This document shows, piece by piece, positions 54,619 to 63,020 of a stretch of 64,000 nt of DNA; the first letter of the stretch is position 1; each line of letters opens with the position of its first letter. This stretch comes from Candidatus Poribacteria bacterium. GTDB taxonomy: Bacteria > Poribacteria > WGA-4E > WGA-3G. The notes below the pieces were generated by a model that searched no databases, was not told the origin of the DNA, and saw only the letters and a program-made list of their open reading frames with translations. The stretch spans positions 1 through 64,000 of the forward strand of contig JAPPES010000007.1 of NCBI GenBank assembly GCA_028824125.1, read 5' to 3'. Both the position numbers and the translations under genes were made by a program.

Positions 54619-55800
54619 CTACAGAAATTTGGCAATGACTAACGTAATGTCATCATGCGGGTTCTCATCTTGTTGATATACCTCAAGATCAGACAGAATT
54701 TCTTTCCTAATTTCATCTGCGGGCAAGTGTCGCTTTTCAGTCAAAAGGTTTTTGAGTCGTTCAACACCATACATCTCAATATCCTCATTTAGTGCTTCTG
54801 TGATACCGTCCGAATAAAGCACGAGTAAATCGCCGGGTTCCCATCTTGCTTCTGTGCTATGGTATTGCGTTATTGAATTTTCACTTGGTAACGCAATACC
54901 TACAGGTGGAAATTGCGATTCCAACTCAATAAATTCTTTACTTTTTTCCCGGAAAAGAAGCATTGCCGGATGTCCCGCATTGGCAAACTCAAACCGATTG
55001 TCCTGATGGACGATAACGTAACAACAGGTCATATAAATAAAAGCTTGCGTATCCTCCTCAGTGACTCGTTTGACTGCCTTCATGACTTCAGGCACGGAAG
55101 CATCAAAACGGATTTGCGTTTGTATACCGCTTTTTGTCATTGCGGCGACCATGGCGGAATGAAACCCGTGCCCCATTACGTCACCAATAAAAATCCCAAC
55201 CCGATTATCCGGAAGATACAGATAATCGTAATAATCACCGCCAACATTGTTTGTGGGTTGGCAATATCCTGCAGAGGTTAAACACGGATGGGTAATCTCT
55301 TCGTTCGGCAAGATTGATTGTTGGACCTCAGCTGCGAGCCGCATTGACTCCTCTTGTGCAACCTCTTTGCGGATCGCACTCATCTGAATTTCAAGATCAT
55401 GGCGAATTTTGTTATTTAGGACCCGAAACATACCTCTACCGATCAACGGCTCACGCGCCAATGCTTGATAAAAATCAGGGCGGGCAATTCGTAGGAGACA
55501 TGTTGAAGTAACTGTTTTAATCGTCGCGCTTCTCGGTTTATCGTCAATCAACGCAACTTCGCCGATACAATATCCTTTCTCTTTAAACGACAATACCTCA
55601 GTTTCCGCTTTTATGATGCTAATTTCGCCATCAACAAGCAGATAAAGTGAATCACCCTTATCCCCTTCTTCAAAGATGGTATGCTCTGCGGGATAGGCTA
55701 CCTCGTTTGCGATATCGCAAATTGAATTTAAAGCTGCTTTTGAGAGTTCAGCAAAAAGTTCGGTTTTCTGAAGAAACTGTAGTTTCTGTTCTGCTAACAT
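54619..55800 (-). CDS. PP2C-type phosphatase SpoIIE with cyclic-nucleotide-binding domain
   Basis: 393 aa. Residues about 1-130 are a CNB/CAP-ED domain (YPAEHTIFEEGDKGDSLYLLVDGEISI, GEVALIDDKPRSATIKT). A helical linker follows (IRKEVAQEESMRLAAEVQQSILP). The C-terminal 210 residues are a SpoIIE/RsbU-type PP2C phosphatase: NNVGGDYYDYLYLPDNRVGIFIGDVMGHG, VLYSDGITEALN and NPHDDITLVI, with metal-binding Asp residues present. Such proteins act in partner-switching control of sigma or anti-sigma factors. Soluble. Confidence 0.92.
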   Translation of the reverse strand: MLAEQKLQFLQKTELFAELSKAALNSICDIANEVAYPAEHTIFEEGDKGDSLYLLVDGEISIIKAETEVLSFKEKGYCIGEVALIDDKPRSATIKTVTSTCLLRIARPDFYQALAREPLIGRGMFRVLNNKIRHDLEIQMSAIRKEVAQEESMRLAAEVQQSILPNEEITHPCLTSAGYCQPTNNVGGDYYDYLYLPDNRVGIFIGDVMGHGFHSAMVAAMTKSGIQTQIRFDASVPEVMKAVKRVTEEDTQAFIYMTCCYVIVHQDNRFEFANAGHPAMLLFREKSKEFIELESQFPPVGIALPSENSITQYHSTEARWEPGDLLVLYSDGITEALNEDIEMYGVERLKNLLTEKRHLPADEIRKEILSDLEVYQQDENPHDDITLVIAKFL

Positions 55801-55928
55801 AAACGCTTAAAACCTTGCGTTGTAATCAGTTAAGAGTTGGTTGAGTATGCACAAGACGGATTTTGCCAACACACCGCGCTATTATAATCATCTATGCAGC
55901 ATTTGTCAATTCTCTTTTTTTCACATAA

Positions 55929-56060
55929 TATAGTAGACTTTAGAATTAATTGGACATTATGTTCGGTTCGGTTAGGAAACCGAACCTACCGGGGGTGTCG
56001 TAGCACAAACTAACAGTTTGATGCTCAGAAGTGTCCCATTAATTATAGGTTTTTACTATA
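55929..56060. mobile_element. MITE-like element, 132 bp
   Basis: Left end TATAGTAGACTTTAGAATTA then ATTGGACAT; right end, as complement, TATAGTAAAAACCTATAATT then AATGGGACAC. It closely resembles the 35664 element and carries a GGTTCGGTT hairpin (55965-55986) and a second hairpin with CAAACT/AGTTTG inside. No coding capacity. Non-autonomous transposable element by architecture. Confidence 0.75.
55965..55990. repeat. Palindromic repeat, GGTTCGGTT/AACCGAACC family
   Basis: GGTTCGGTT (55965-55973), loop AGGA, AACCGAACC (55978-55986), then TACC. Same stem as 44349 with the loop in the opposite sense. Confidence 0.75.
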
Positions 56061-56219
56061 TCACCGTAGATTCAAAGAAGCACGATTTGGACTTGATACT
56101 TATGACAAAATCTGTTATATTAACCCAAGTTGCTACTTATGTAGCGCAAACTGTATGAAGAGTAAGAAATAAATCGGTCATGTAGCGAGGTTAGGAAGAA
56201 ATCAAGAAATCAACGGTAT

Positions 56220-56270
56220 GAATGACGTTTAGTCATTCCCCAGGTATGAATGCCATTTAGGCATTCCCCG
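56220..56270 (+). repeat. Two adjacent GAATGxC hairpin repeats
   Basis: Hairpin 1: GAATGAC (56220-56226), loop GTTTA, GTCATTC (56232-56238). Hairpin 2: GAATGCC (56248-56254), loop ATTTA, GGCATTC (56260-56266), then CCCGCCTC. Between them the paired base changes on both sides (A-T in hairpin 1, C-G in hairpin 2), so pairing is kept. Confidence 0.8.
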
Positions 56271-56381
56271 CCTCGCCAGCAGTGAGGGACGCGTGTCTTG
56301 TGTTGACAGAAAAGGACCGAATTAATAACTTAATCTTCATTTAATTTGCGTTTTATCGGCACAAACTAAAGGAGAAACATA

Positions 56382-56708
56382 ATGAATATGGGCACACTTT
56401 TATTTTTGATTGCAGTTGGTGTATTTCTGGTGGTGATCTTGAACGTGGTTCAACGTTCAAAAAACAAACAATCACGAAGAAAAAAGCACCAGCAGGATGG
56501 TTATGTTGAAGACCCTGATACTATTGACGGGACAGAGGACGCTCTCTTCACCGGTCTACTACTTGGTAGTATGTTAGGTAGTGACAATCAGAATGATTCG
56601 TCTACCGATTCAGATTCCGGTGGAAGTGATGGTGGATTCGACGGTGGCGGTTTTGATGGCGGTGGATTTGACGGCGGTGGCGGTTTTGATGGCGGAGGGT
56701 TTGAATAA
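56382..56708 (+). CDS. Small anchored protein with Gly-Asp-Phe-rich tail
   Basis: 108 aa. One membrane helix (about 4-22), a basic stretch (RSKNKQSRRKKHQQ), an acidic middle, and a C-terminal tail of GGGFDGGG units. The basic patch after the helix suggests a cytosolic C-terminus. Similar Gly-rich tails occur in many unrelated small membrane proteins. Function unknown. The ribosome site AAGGAGAAACAT is good. Confidence 0.7.
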   Translation: MNMGTLLFLIAVGVFLVVILNVVQRSKNKQSRRKKHQQDGYVEDPDTIDGTEDALFTGLLLGSMLGSDNQNDSSTDSDSGGSDGGFDGGGFDGGGFDGGGGFDGGGFE

Positions 56709-56767
56709 CTCTAATAGAACACCCCGAATTCAGAATATTTTTACGAACAGAAATTATTGGAAACACT

Positions 56768-57853
56768 GTGGCAGATCACACTAAAATCACACTTGACTTT
56801 CGTAAAACTCTCGGCAATTTTACGTTAGACCTCAATTGCACGCTCGAAAAGAAGGTTACAGCTTTTTTAGGTGCGTCTGGCAGTGGAAAAAGTACGCTTC
56901 TCAACTGTATCAGTGGCATTCTCTCTCCGGACGATGGTAGGATTGTGTTCGGAGATGAAGCACTTTACGCCTCTGATGCAAAAATCAATATGCCCCCCGA
57001 AAAACGCCGTTTCGGATACGTTTTTCAAGAGGGGCATCTCTTTCCGCATCTTACCGTTGGGCAGAACATCCACTATGGACAACCACGAAATTTGCGTAAA
57101 AATGCCAATAGCATTTCCCGACTGCTTGAAATTCTTGAAATATCCGCGTTACTTCAACGTTATCCAAAACAATTATCAGGTGGACAACGTCAACGGGTTG
57201 CTATTGCACGCGCGCTCGCGATGGAACCGCGCCTGCTTCTGATGGATGAACCGCTTGCTTCATTGGACAGCGGATTGAAAAATCGCATTATTCCATATCT
57301 TCATCACATTAAGAACGCTTTTGAAATACCAATTCTGTACGTAACCCATGCCATATCAGAAGCGATGGCACTCGCTGATGAGGCTTTTCTCCTCTCTGAC
57401 GGAAGGATTACGGCAAACGGTGAACCTTATCAACTGCTAACAATCCCTTCTGCTTTACCGATTGCCAATTTGGCAGGTGTAGAAAATATCTTATCCCTAC
57501 CCGTTGCCGATTCAGATGAGCACAGAGGTGTAACTGAATTAGAAATTGGGTCTCAACGCCTTATTATCCCTTACATAGGGGCAAAAATCGGAAAAGAAGT
57601 GCCAATCGCTATTCGGGCAGAAGATATAATTATATCGCTTGAACCTAATTTGCCAATTAGTGCGCGGAATATGCTAAAGGGAACAATTGATGCGATTGAT
57701 GACCAAACGCTACTGTCCATTCATGTTGAAGGGTTTCATCTCTCGGTAAAGATTACACACGAAGCACGTGAACAACTTCAATTGTGTAAAGGAAAGGAAG
57801 TTTATTGCGTTATTAAGGCAAACGCTGTCAATCTGCTTTGGCACGATTCATAA
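56768..57853 (+). CDS. modC: Molybdate ABC transporter ATP-binding protein ModC
   Basis: 361 aa with a GTG start. Walker A GASGSGKST (35-43), signature LSGGQRQRVAIARALAMEP, Walker B LLLMDEPLASLD, and C-terminal TOBE domain with ISARNMLKGTIDAIDDQ (about 290-355), typical of ModC. No modA or modB gene lies nearby; they must be elsewhere, or this is a related oxyanion or sulfate ATPase. The 3' end overlaps coaE by 26 nt on the opposite strand. Confidence 0.82.
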   Translation: MADHTKITLDFRKTLGNFTLDLNCTLEKKVTAFLGASGSGKSTLLNCISGILSPDDGRIVFGDEALYASDAKINMPPEKRRFGYVFQEGHLFPHLTVGQNIHYGQPRNLRKNANSISRLLEILEISALLQRYPKQLSGGQRQRVAIARALAMEPRLLLMDEPLASLDSGLKNRIIPYLHHIKNAFEIPILYVTHAISEAMALADEAFLLSDGRITANGEPYQLLTIPSALPIANLAGVENILSLPVADSDEHRGVTELEIGSQRLIIPYIGAKIGKEVPIAIRAEDIIISLEPNLPISARNMLKGTIDAIDDQTLLSIHVEGFHLSVKITHEAREQLQLCKGKEVYCVIKANAVNLLWHDS

Positions 57854-58481
57854 GTTGATTCCAAAGTTGGTTCACCTGTTTATTGAGTTCTTCAAATGTT
57901 CCGTCATTCTCTATAACCACATCCGCATATTTAACCTTTTCAGACACAGACATCTGTGAGTCAATTCGTGCTTGTGCCTCATTTTCGGTGAGAGGGCGGT
58001 TCTGTGCATGGCTACGTTCTAATATTCGTTGCAATTGTGTTTCTGACGAGGCAGTCACAACAACTATCAGATCAACAGAATCATAAGCGCCCGCTTCTAT
58101 AAGAAGAGGCGCGTCAAGTAAGACAACGCATGAAGGGTCTTCCATAACAAGTTGGCGCGCACGGGAACGGGAACGTTGGATTATCAACGGATGCAGGATT
58201 GCATTTAAGCGTTCACGCGCAGACTTATCTTGAAAAACGATTGCGCCTAATTTTTTCCTGCTGACATCCCCCGATTCATCAAGAATTTCCGGCCCGAATG
58301 TGTTGATAAGTTCATCTATCACAGGACTATCCGCTTTAAGAAGTTGATGTCCAATTTCGTCGGCGTTTATAGGAATTGCTCCCTTTTCAGTGAGTAACTC
58401 AGAGACGGTTGTTTTGCCGCACGCGATGCCGCCTGTTATTCCCACGATGATGCCGCGCTCGCGGTGTGTTTCTGCTTTCAT
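57828..58481 (-). CDS. coaE: Dephospho-CoA kinase
   Basis: 217 aa, full length, last step of CoA synthesis. P-loop GITGGIACGKTTVSELL (about 14-30), DADEIGHQLL-like INADEIGHQLLKADSP, and VVLLDAPLLIEAG are family hallmarks, as is DVVIENDGTFEELNKQV. Convergent with modC with overlapping 3' ends. Confidence 0.95.
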   Translation of the reverse strand: MKAETHRERGIIVGITGGIACGKTTVSELLTEKGAIPINADEIGHQLLKADSPVIDELINTFGPEILDESGDVSRKKLGAIVFQDKSARERLNAILHPLIIQRSRSRARQLVMEDPSCVVLLDAPLLIEAGAYDSVDLIVVVTASSETQLQRILERSHAQNRPLTENEAQARIDSQMSVSEKVKYADVVIENDGTFEELNKQVNQLWNQLMNRAKAD

Positions 58482-58830
58482 ACTAATTGAGTATACTTCA
58501 TAATCTAAAATATATCAATGTTTTGATATAAAATTCTTTGATAATGCAGTAAAAAGCCCCATTCAGTTTTCGTGTTTTCCTCAACATTTTGGACATGGGA
58601 GCTGGAGCTCGCTCCTACAGGAAGAAGATAGGAGTTACTGGAAAATTGAATGTCTCTGTGTCACAAAAGTAAAGACTTGTCAAACAGTCCGACGCGTGCT
58701 AAACTGTTAACGCTTAAAACTTACAGAATTTACATGTAAGATGGCATAGGATTTCTACAATACAGGATATTAATTGACAGCAAAATTCGACTTACTCAAT
58801 ACACAACACAGTATCCAGATCAAATAGAAT
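58482..58830. other. Intergenic region upstream of RfaE2
   Basis: 349 nt. One short hairpin-like repeat (GGAGCTGGAGCTCGCTCC near 58600) resembling the GGGAGCTTTGCTC elements at 35861; otherwise nothing recognised. It holds the start region of two divergent genes. Confidence 0.5.
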
Positions 58831-59319
58831 ATGTTAAACCAAAAAATCTATCACCGCAACGAACTTGCATTGCATCTTCAGCAAGCAAAAGCAGACGGAA
58901 ACGTTGTTGTCACGACCAACGGGTGTTTTGATGTGCTACATTTGGGACATCTCCGTTACCTTCAAGCAGCCCGGCAACTCGGAGACCTACTTGTCGTGGC
59001 AGTCAACAGTGATAGTTCGGTGAAAGAATTAAAAGGTGAAAATCGGCCGCTCGTTCCTGAGGATGAACGCGCGGAAATGCTTGCTGGGTTGGAATGTGTA
59101 GATTATGTGGTGATTTTTCCAGAGTCAACACCGATTGAATTGCTTGCTGAACTCAAGCCAAGCATTCACGTTAAAGGCGGCGACTATAAATTGGAGCAAC
59201 TGGTGGAAAGAGAGGTTGTTGAGGAAAACGGCGGTAAGGTGATTGTCGGATTAAACGTGCCCGGGAAATCCACAACGGACCTCATAGAAGTAATATGTGA
59301 ACGATATGGTGATTCGTGA
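58831..59319 (+). CDS. rfaE2: RfaE2-like adenylyltransferase (HldE C-terminal activity)
   Basis: 162 aa. NGCFDVLHLGHLRYLQAAR contains the HxGH nucleotidyltransferase motif (HLGH at 37-40); VAVNSDSSVKELKGENRPLVPEDERAEMLAGL and VKGGDYKLEQLVEREVVEENGGKVIV are typical of the D-glycero-beta-D-manno-heptose-1-phosphate adenylyltransferase. Together with the RfaE1-like kinase at 40122 it implies split HldE functions, relevant to heptose-containing envelope glycans. Confidence 0.93.
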   Translation: MLNQKIYHRNELALHLQQAKADGNVVVTTNGCFDVLHLGHLRYLQAARQLGDLLVVAVNSDSSVKELKGENRPLVPEDERAEMLAGLECVDYVVIFPESTPIELLAELKPSIHVKGGDYKLEQLVEREVVEENGGKVIVGLNVPGKSTTDLIEVICERYGDS

Positions 59320-59374
59320 TATAGCGGACGCGTTTTCATGATGAACAGAACCCTCCTACAAAAACTGAGGATAT

Positions 59375-60745
59375 ATGCAGATAAATAATTCATTGAAAAT
59401 TCATGACCTGAAGCCGCAGATAGAAAGGCTTTTTGAATACTCAGGACAAAAAATTTTGACTATAGAAGAAACGTGGCCTGCAGAAAAAGGCACACCTGTC
59501 TTCACTGTCGCTGGCACTTATACGACGCGAGGCTGGACAGAGTGGACACAAGGATTCCAATTCGGCTCTGCTATTCTTCAATTCGATGCCACAGGTGATG
59601 AGCAGTTTCTTGAAATTGGTAGGCAAAACACGATTCAAAAGATGTCACCACACCTCACCCACATCGGGGTGCATGACCACGGATTTAACAACGTCTCAAC
59701 TTACGGAAACCTCCGTCGACTGATGCGCGAGGGTGTCATTCCGTGGAACGACAATGAGATGCATTTCTATAAATTGGCACTCAAAGCTTCTGCCGCTGTG
59801 CAAGCAAGCCGTTGGACAAAGATTAAAGATGAAACGGGATATATCGCCTCTTTCAATGGACCGCATTCGCTCTTTTCAGATACGATCCGTTCATTGCGTG
59901 TTTTAGCAGTTGGGCACACACTTGGCGCTGTGCTAATGGGTGAAGGCGATGTTGCTATCAATCTATTGGAACGGCTAATTCAGCATTCTCAAACCACAGC
60001 AAAATATAACGTGTATTATGGCGAAGGTCGTGACGCTTTTGACGTGCGTGGACGGGTTGTGCATGAATCTATCTTCAATACAAATGATGGCAATTATCGC
60101 TGTCCAAGTACACAACAAGGTTATTCTCCGTTTTCTACATGGACACGTGGATTGGCATGGATTCTAACTGGTTATGCCGAACAACTTGAGTTTTTTGACA
60201 CACTAACTGAAAGCGATCTTGAACCTTTTGGCGGGTATGCAGCGGTAACTGCACACATGCGCAAAGCAGCGGAAGCTACTGCGGATTTCTACATTGAAAA
60301 CACTGCACAAGATGGTATACCGTATTGGGATACAGGTGCTCCCGGTTTAGTCGAACTCGGTGATTATTTGGCAGCACCTGCAGACCCATATAACGATGTT
60401 GAACCCGTGGATAGTTCCGCAGCCGCGATTGCTGCACAAGGACTCATTCGGCTTGGCAACTATCTGAAAAAACATGGCGAACCAGAGGCAGGCAATTCTT
60501 ATTACCAAGCTGGTTTGACGGTGGCTAAGACTCTTTTTTCTGAACCGTATCTCTCTATTTCTGATGAACATCAAGGATTGCTGTTGCATTCCGTATATCA
60601 CCGTCCGAATGGATGGGATTATGTACCTGAAGGCAGGCAGATTCCGTGCGGAGAGGCGTCTATGTGGGGCGACTACCATGCCCGTGAACTCTCGGTCTTG
60701 TTGTGGCGAGAGATTGTTGGTAAACCGTATTTAACGTTTTTCTAA
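59375..60745 (+). CDS. Glycoside hydrolase family 88/105-like protein
   Basis: 456 aa. An (alpha/alpha)6-barrel-type hydrolase: HIGVHDHGFNNVSTYGNLRRLM, IASFNGPHSLFSDTIRSLRVL with a candidate catalytic Asp, NYRCPSTQQGYSPFSTWTRGLAWILTGYAEQ (the QGYSxxSxWxRGxAW motif of GH88) and QGLLLHSVYHRPNGWDYVPEG near the end. GH88 enzymes release unsaturated uronic acids from polysaccharide fragments. No signal peptide, so it acts in the cytosol. The family fit is good though the second catalytic Asp is not certain. Confidence 0.8.
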   Translation: MQINNSLKIHDLKPQIERLFEYSGQKILTIEETWPAEKGTPVFTVAGTYTTRGWTEWTQGFQFGSAILQFDATGDEQFLEIGRQNTIQKMSPHLTHIGVHDHGFNNVSTYGNLRRLMREGVIPWNDNEMHFYKLALKASAAVQASRWTKIKDETGYIASFNGPHSLFSDTIRSLRVLAVGHTLGAVLMGEGDVAINLLERLIQHSQTTAKYNVYYGEGRDAFDVRGRVVHESIFNTNDGNYRCPSTQQGYSPFSTWTRGLAWILTGYAEQLEFFDTLTESDLEPFGGYAAVTAHMRKAAEATADFYIENTAQDGIPYWDTGAPGLVELGDYLAAPADPYNDVEPVDSSAAAIAAQGLIRLGNYLKKHGEPEAGNSYYQAGLTVAKTLFSEPYLSISDEHQGLLLHSVYHRPNGWDYVPEGRQIPCGEASMWGDYHARELSVLLWREIVGKPYLTFF

Positions 60746-60842
60746 CCTATATCTAAACTTTGGACAATTTTAGGAGTCCTTATTTGATAGCATCGTTTAT
60801 GGAAAAACGTGGATATTAGAATCAGATTTTATCCACACACTT

Positions 60843-60909
60843 TTCGCCCCGCTGGGGCTTTGTCCATGTATATGCCATGCTGCTATACACATTTCGCCCC
60901 GCTGGGGCT
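60843..60909. repeat. Two identical 17-bp CCCCGCTGGGG hairpins
   Basis: TTCGCCCCGCTGGGGCT occurs at 60843-60859 and 60893-60909, 50 nt apart. Each contains an AGCCCC/GGGGCT-type palindrome. Confidence 0.8.
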
Positions 60910-61084
60910 ACTGGTTAGGTGAACACTGAAGATTATTTTTTTACGCGTTACGTTTTTTGTGAAAACTCACAGAAAAAACTTATGTCGGATGCGATAAGAG
61001 CAGCCCCAGCCAAATCAACGCCAAATACGCGTATGGTATTTGGTGGAAATGATATGTTTGTTGCCATGTGCTGCAGAACATATC

Positions 61085-61150
61085 GTCCCTACGGGACTAA
61101 GAGAAGAGGTAGCACCTTTTGCTATAAACATTCTGTCCCTACGGGACTAA
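61085..61150. repeat. Two identical 16-bp GTCCCTACGGGAC hairpins
   Basis: GTCCCTACGGGACTAA at 61085-61100 and 61135-61150, also 50 nt apart. The equal 50-nt spacing of this pair and of the preceding pair is notable. Confidence 0.8.
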
Positions 61151-61216
61151 ACATGGGACAGTCTCAATCGTGCTGCCTATTCAGAGGGGTTTTTAGAACA
61201 AGAAATATTTTCTTAA

Positions 61217-61693
61217 ATTGTTGCTGTGCTGTTTATGTATTCTCGGTATATGGGTAATCGGTTTTATACTCAATTCGGGTTGAAACCGCCACCGCGTGGG
61301 TATGATTACCACTGGGATGAGCCGGGCGTGCCGTATTTAGATAAAAACGGCGATCCCGTTCTACGTAGGTTAGATGAACCGATTATTGAAATCGAGATGG
61401 GGATTGGGTTTGCCCCAACCCTTGAAGAGATGAAACGGCATAAACAACTGATGGATGCTCGGTTAGCGATATATGGGAGCGGTGATGCTGCCGAAATTGC
61501 TCGGTTAGAGGCGGAAATAGAGGCACTGGAAACGTCTGCAGAAGGTATGCGTCCCCTCTCTGTAAGCCCAAGCTCTACAACCGCCGAACAAGCATCAAAA
61601 GCTGACCATCTTCGGAAAGAAAAATATAATGCTGCGCTCCGTGAATACGGATTAGAGCACTTAATATCCTATAAATATAGGGATGGACTTTAG
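61217..61693 (+). pseudogene. 5'-truncated copy of the YDYHW-module gene (A')
   Basis: Matches 63074-63551 closely from ATTGTTGCTGT onward: MYSRYMGNRFYTQFGLKPPP, then RGYDYHWDEPGVPYLDKNG. The first 18-20 codons of the full gene (membrane-helix start) are missing. An ATG at 61226 could still give 155 aa, but the anchor is cut short, and no ribosome site is seen. Probably not functional. Confidence 0.7.
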
Positions 61694-61737
61694 TACACTT
61701 AACATTCCATGAAGCATGGAAATAGGAGGCTCATTTT

Positions 61738-61809
61738 ATGAACAACAAACGTTTCTTAGGCATAGCTGCCCTGACTATTTTTGTGATAGCTGCGGGTGTG
61801 TTTATCTAA
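61738..61809 (+). pseudogene. Truncated copy of the downstream YDYHW-family gene (B')
   Basis: AGGAGG before the ATG and NKRFLGIAALTIFVIAA match the start of the gene at 63563. A TAT to TAA change ends it after 23 codons, and homology stops about 15 nt later. Confidence 0.75.
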
Positions 61810-61933
61810 TGGCAGTTGTCGTAGGATTTTCAGGGTTTTTGCGACCATCCAAAATGATCGCACCCGGAAAGTTGAACTTACACCCGATGTCGCGCAGTCG
61901 CGGACTTTTACGTTTTGACACTGTTTCCTCTCT

Positions 61934-62134
61934 TTACGGCTCTTCACCGTTGCTTTGGGGTTCTTGATTGATTTCATCTTGTTCACTGATGGACTGCTGA
62001 TTTTCAAGGTATGCAGTAATTGTATTACATGCTTGTATCACTGCGTTACAGCATTTATAAATTTTGAGTATAAATATCAAACCAAAAGTAAGATAAAGAA
62101 TGTAAAATAATCCTTCTATAGAAAGCCCCATCAT
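61934..62134 (-). CDS. Small single-helix membrane protein
   Basis: 66 aa with a very strong ribosome site (AGGAGGTTTTTT then ATGATG). One hydrophobic segment (IEGLFYILYLTFGLIFILKIY) followed by a soluble, acidic Gln-rich tail. No family recognised. It follows the broken HTH gene at 62168 closely on the same strand, resembling small genes of prophage or plasmid origin. Confidence 0.6.
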   Translation of the reverse strand: MMGLSIEGLFYILYLTFGLIFILKIYKCCNAVIQACNTITAYLENQQSISEQDEINQEPQSNGEEP

Positions 62135-62167
62135 AAAAAACCTCCTGGGTAGTGTTTTCTGATCTTT

Positions 62168-62385
62168 TCATTTATTTTCTTCAAGTGATGAGGTAAGTCT
62201 TGTAACATTAGACTGAATAGTTGCCTCTACCAACTGATCTTCTGTTTGTTGCCACAACTACAGCTTTTTCCATCTCAGTATCGTCGCCGGAGATACTTTT
62301 AATATTTTAGCAGCTTCAGCATCGGAGCTGCATTCAAAGCGAACGCAACACGCTTCAACAATTTTTTAGGGTTAAGACTTGGCAA
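62168..62385 (-). pseudogene. Broken small HTH protein (terminase-small-subunit-like)
   Basis: From TTG at 62385 (GAGAGGAATCT upstream) the frame reads PSLNPKK; a shift in an A6 run (62361-62366 on the plus strand as T6) gives KIVEACCVRFECSSDAEAAK and ILKVSPATILRWKKL, then a TAG, then LWQQTEDQLVEATIQSNVTR on to TGA at 62168. DAEAAKILKVSPATILRWKK is a helix-turn-helix of the phage terminase-small-subunit-like kind. At least one frameshift and one stop. Confidence 0.6.
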
Positions 62386-63020
62386 AATAGATTCCTCTCA
62401 TTTATGTTGTTATACGTCCTTGTATTTTGATAATACAACTATATCATATCATAGAATTACATAATTTTACAAAAAAACTTGCACAAATAATGAAAATGTG
62501 TTATAATAGAATAATATTATAGGCGATATTGCGAAAAATAGTTGATATTTTTTTTCAATTGTCTTATAATATGTCTTACGTTAAGGGTTTATGGATAATT
62601 CTTAGCGTTGGGGGTGCTAACTTTAGCGCCACCGACAGTGTAAACGTTACTAAAACACTGGCGGCGGCTGGCACTGCCAGGATTGGACTGACAGCGTTGG
62701 TTTCTATTTTAGCAGAGGCGCGTGGTTGTGTCAATGTGAAGGATAGAGACCAACGACCCCTATAGAGATAGCAAAACCAAATCAACGGTATGAATGCCAT
62801 TTAGGCATTCCCCGCCTACTTCTGTAGTCTGTCAAATTAATTAATCTACTCTCGATAAGAGAGGAGAATCAGATGCGACGTGGCTACAAAGTTTTTCCCA
62901 CTTTGTTAACAAGAAGAATAAGGACAGGTGTTGACACCGTGTCCAAACCCAATTCCCTTTGCGCGCTGAATGCAGCGAAGCAAAGCGAGGGATATTTCTA
63001 ATTATGAGGAAGATCGTTTG
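62386..63020. other. Intergenic region
   Basis: 635 nt. One GAATGCC hairpin (62792-62810). A 237-nt frame at 62529 has no ribosome site and no family and I do not accept it. GAGGAAG precedes the next gene. Confidence 0.6.
62792..62817 (+). repeat. Palindromic repeat, GAATGCC/GGCATTC family
   Basis: GAATGCC (62792-62798), loop ATTTA, GGCATTC (62804-62810), then CCCGCCT. The preceding ATCAACGGTAT is also shared with the copy at 56210-56219, so the repeat unit extends upstream of the hairpin. Confidence 0.8.

Larger units (their letters stand above)
55801..56381. other. Repeat-rich intergenic region
   Basis: 581 nt without a gene. Holds a MITE-like element at 55929-56060 with an internal GGTTCGGTT hairpin, and two GAATGxC hairpins at 56220 and 56248. 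The ribosome site AAGGAG precedes the ATG at 56382. Confidence 0.75.
60746..61225. other. Repeat-containing intergenic region
   Basis: 480 nt. Two TTCGCCCCGCTGGGGCT hairpins (60843-60859, 60893-60909) and two GTCCCTACGGGACTAA hairpins (61085-61100, 61135-61150). No gene that I can support. Confidence 0.75.

Noticed and set aside
61756-62007. 83-codon minus-strand frame overlapping B' and the small membrane protein
   Set aside because: Basic, low-complexity translation with no ribosome site; overlaps the better supported gene at 61934 in another frame.
62529-62765. 78-codon plus-strand frame (and an overlapping minus-strand one)
   Set aside because: No ribosome site, no recognisable family, composition unlike the neighbours, and a competing frame of the same length on the other strand.
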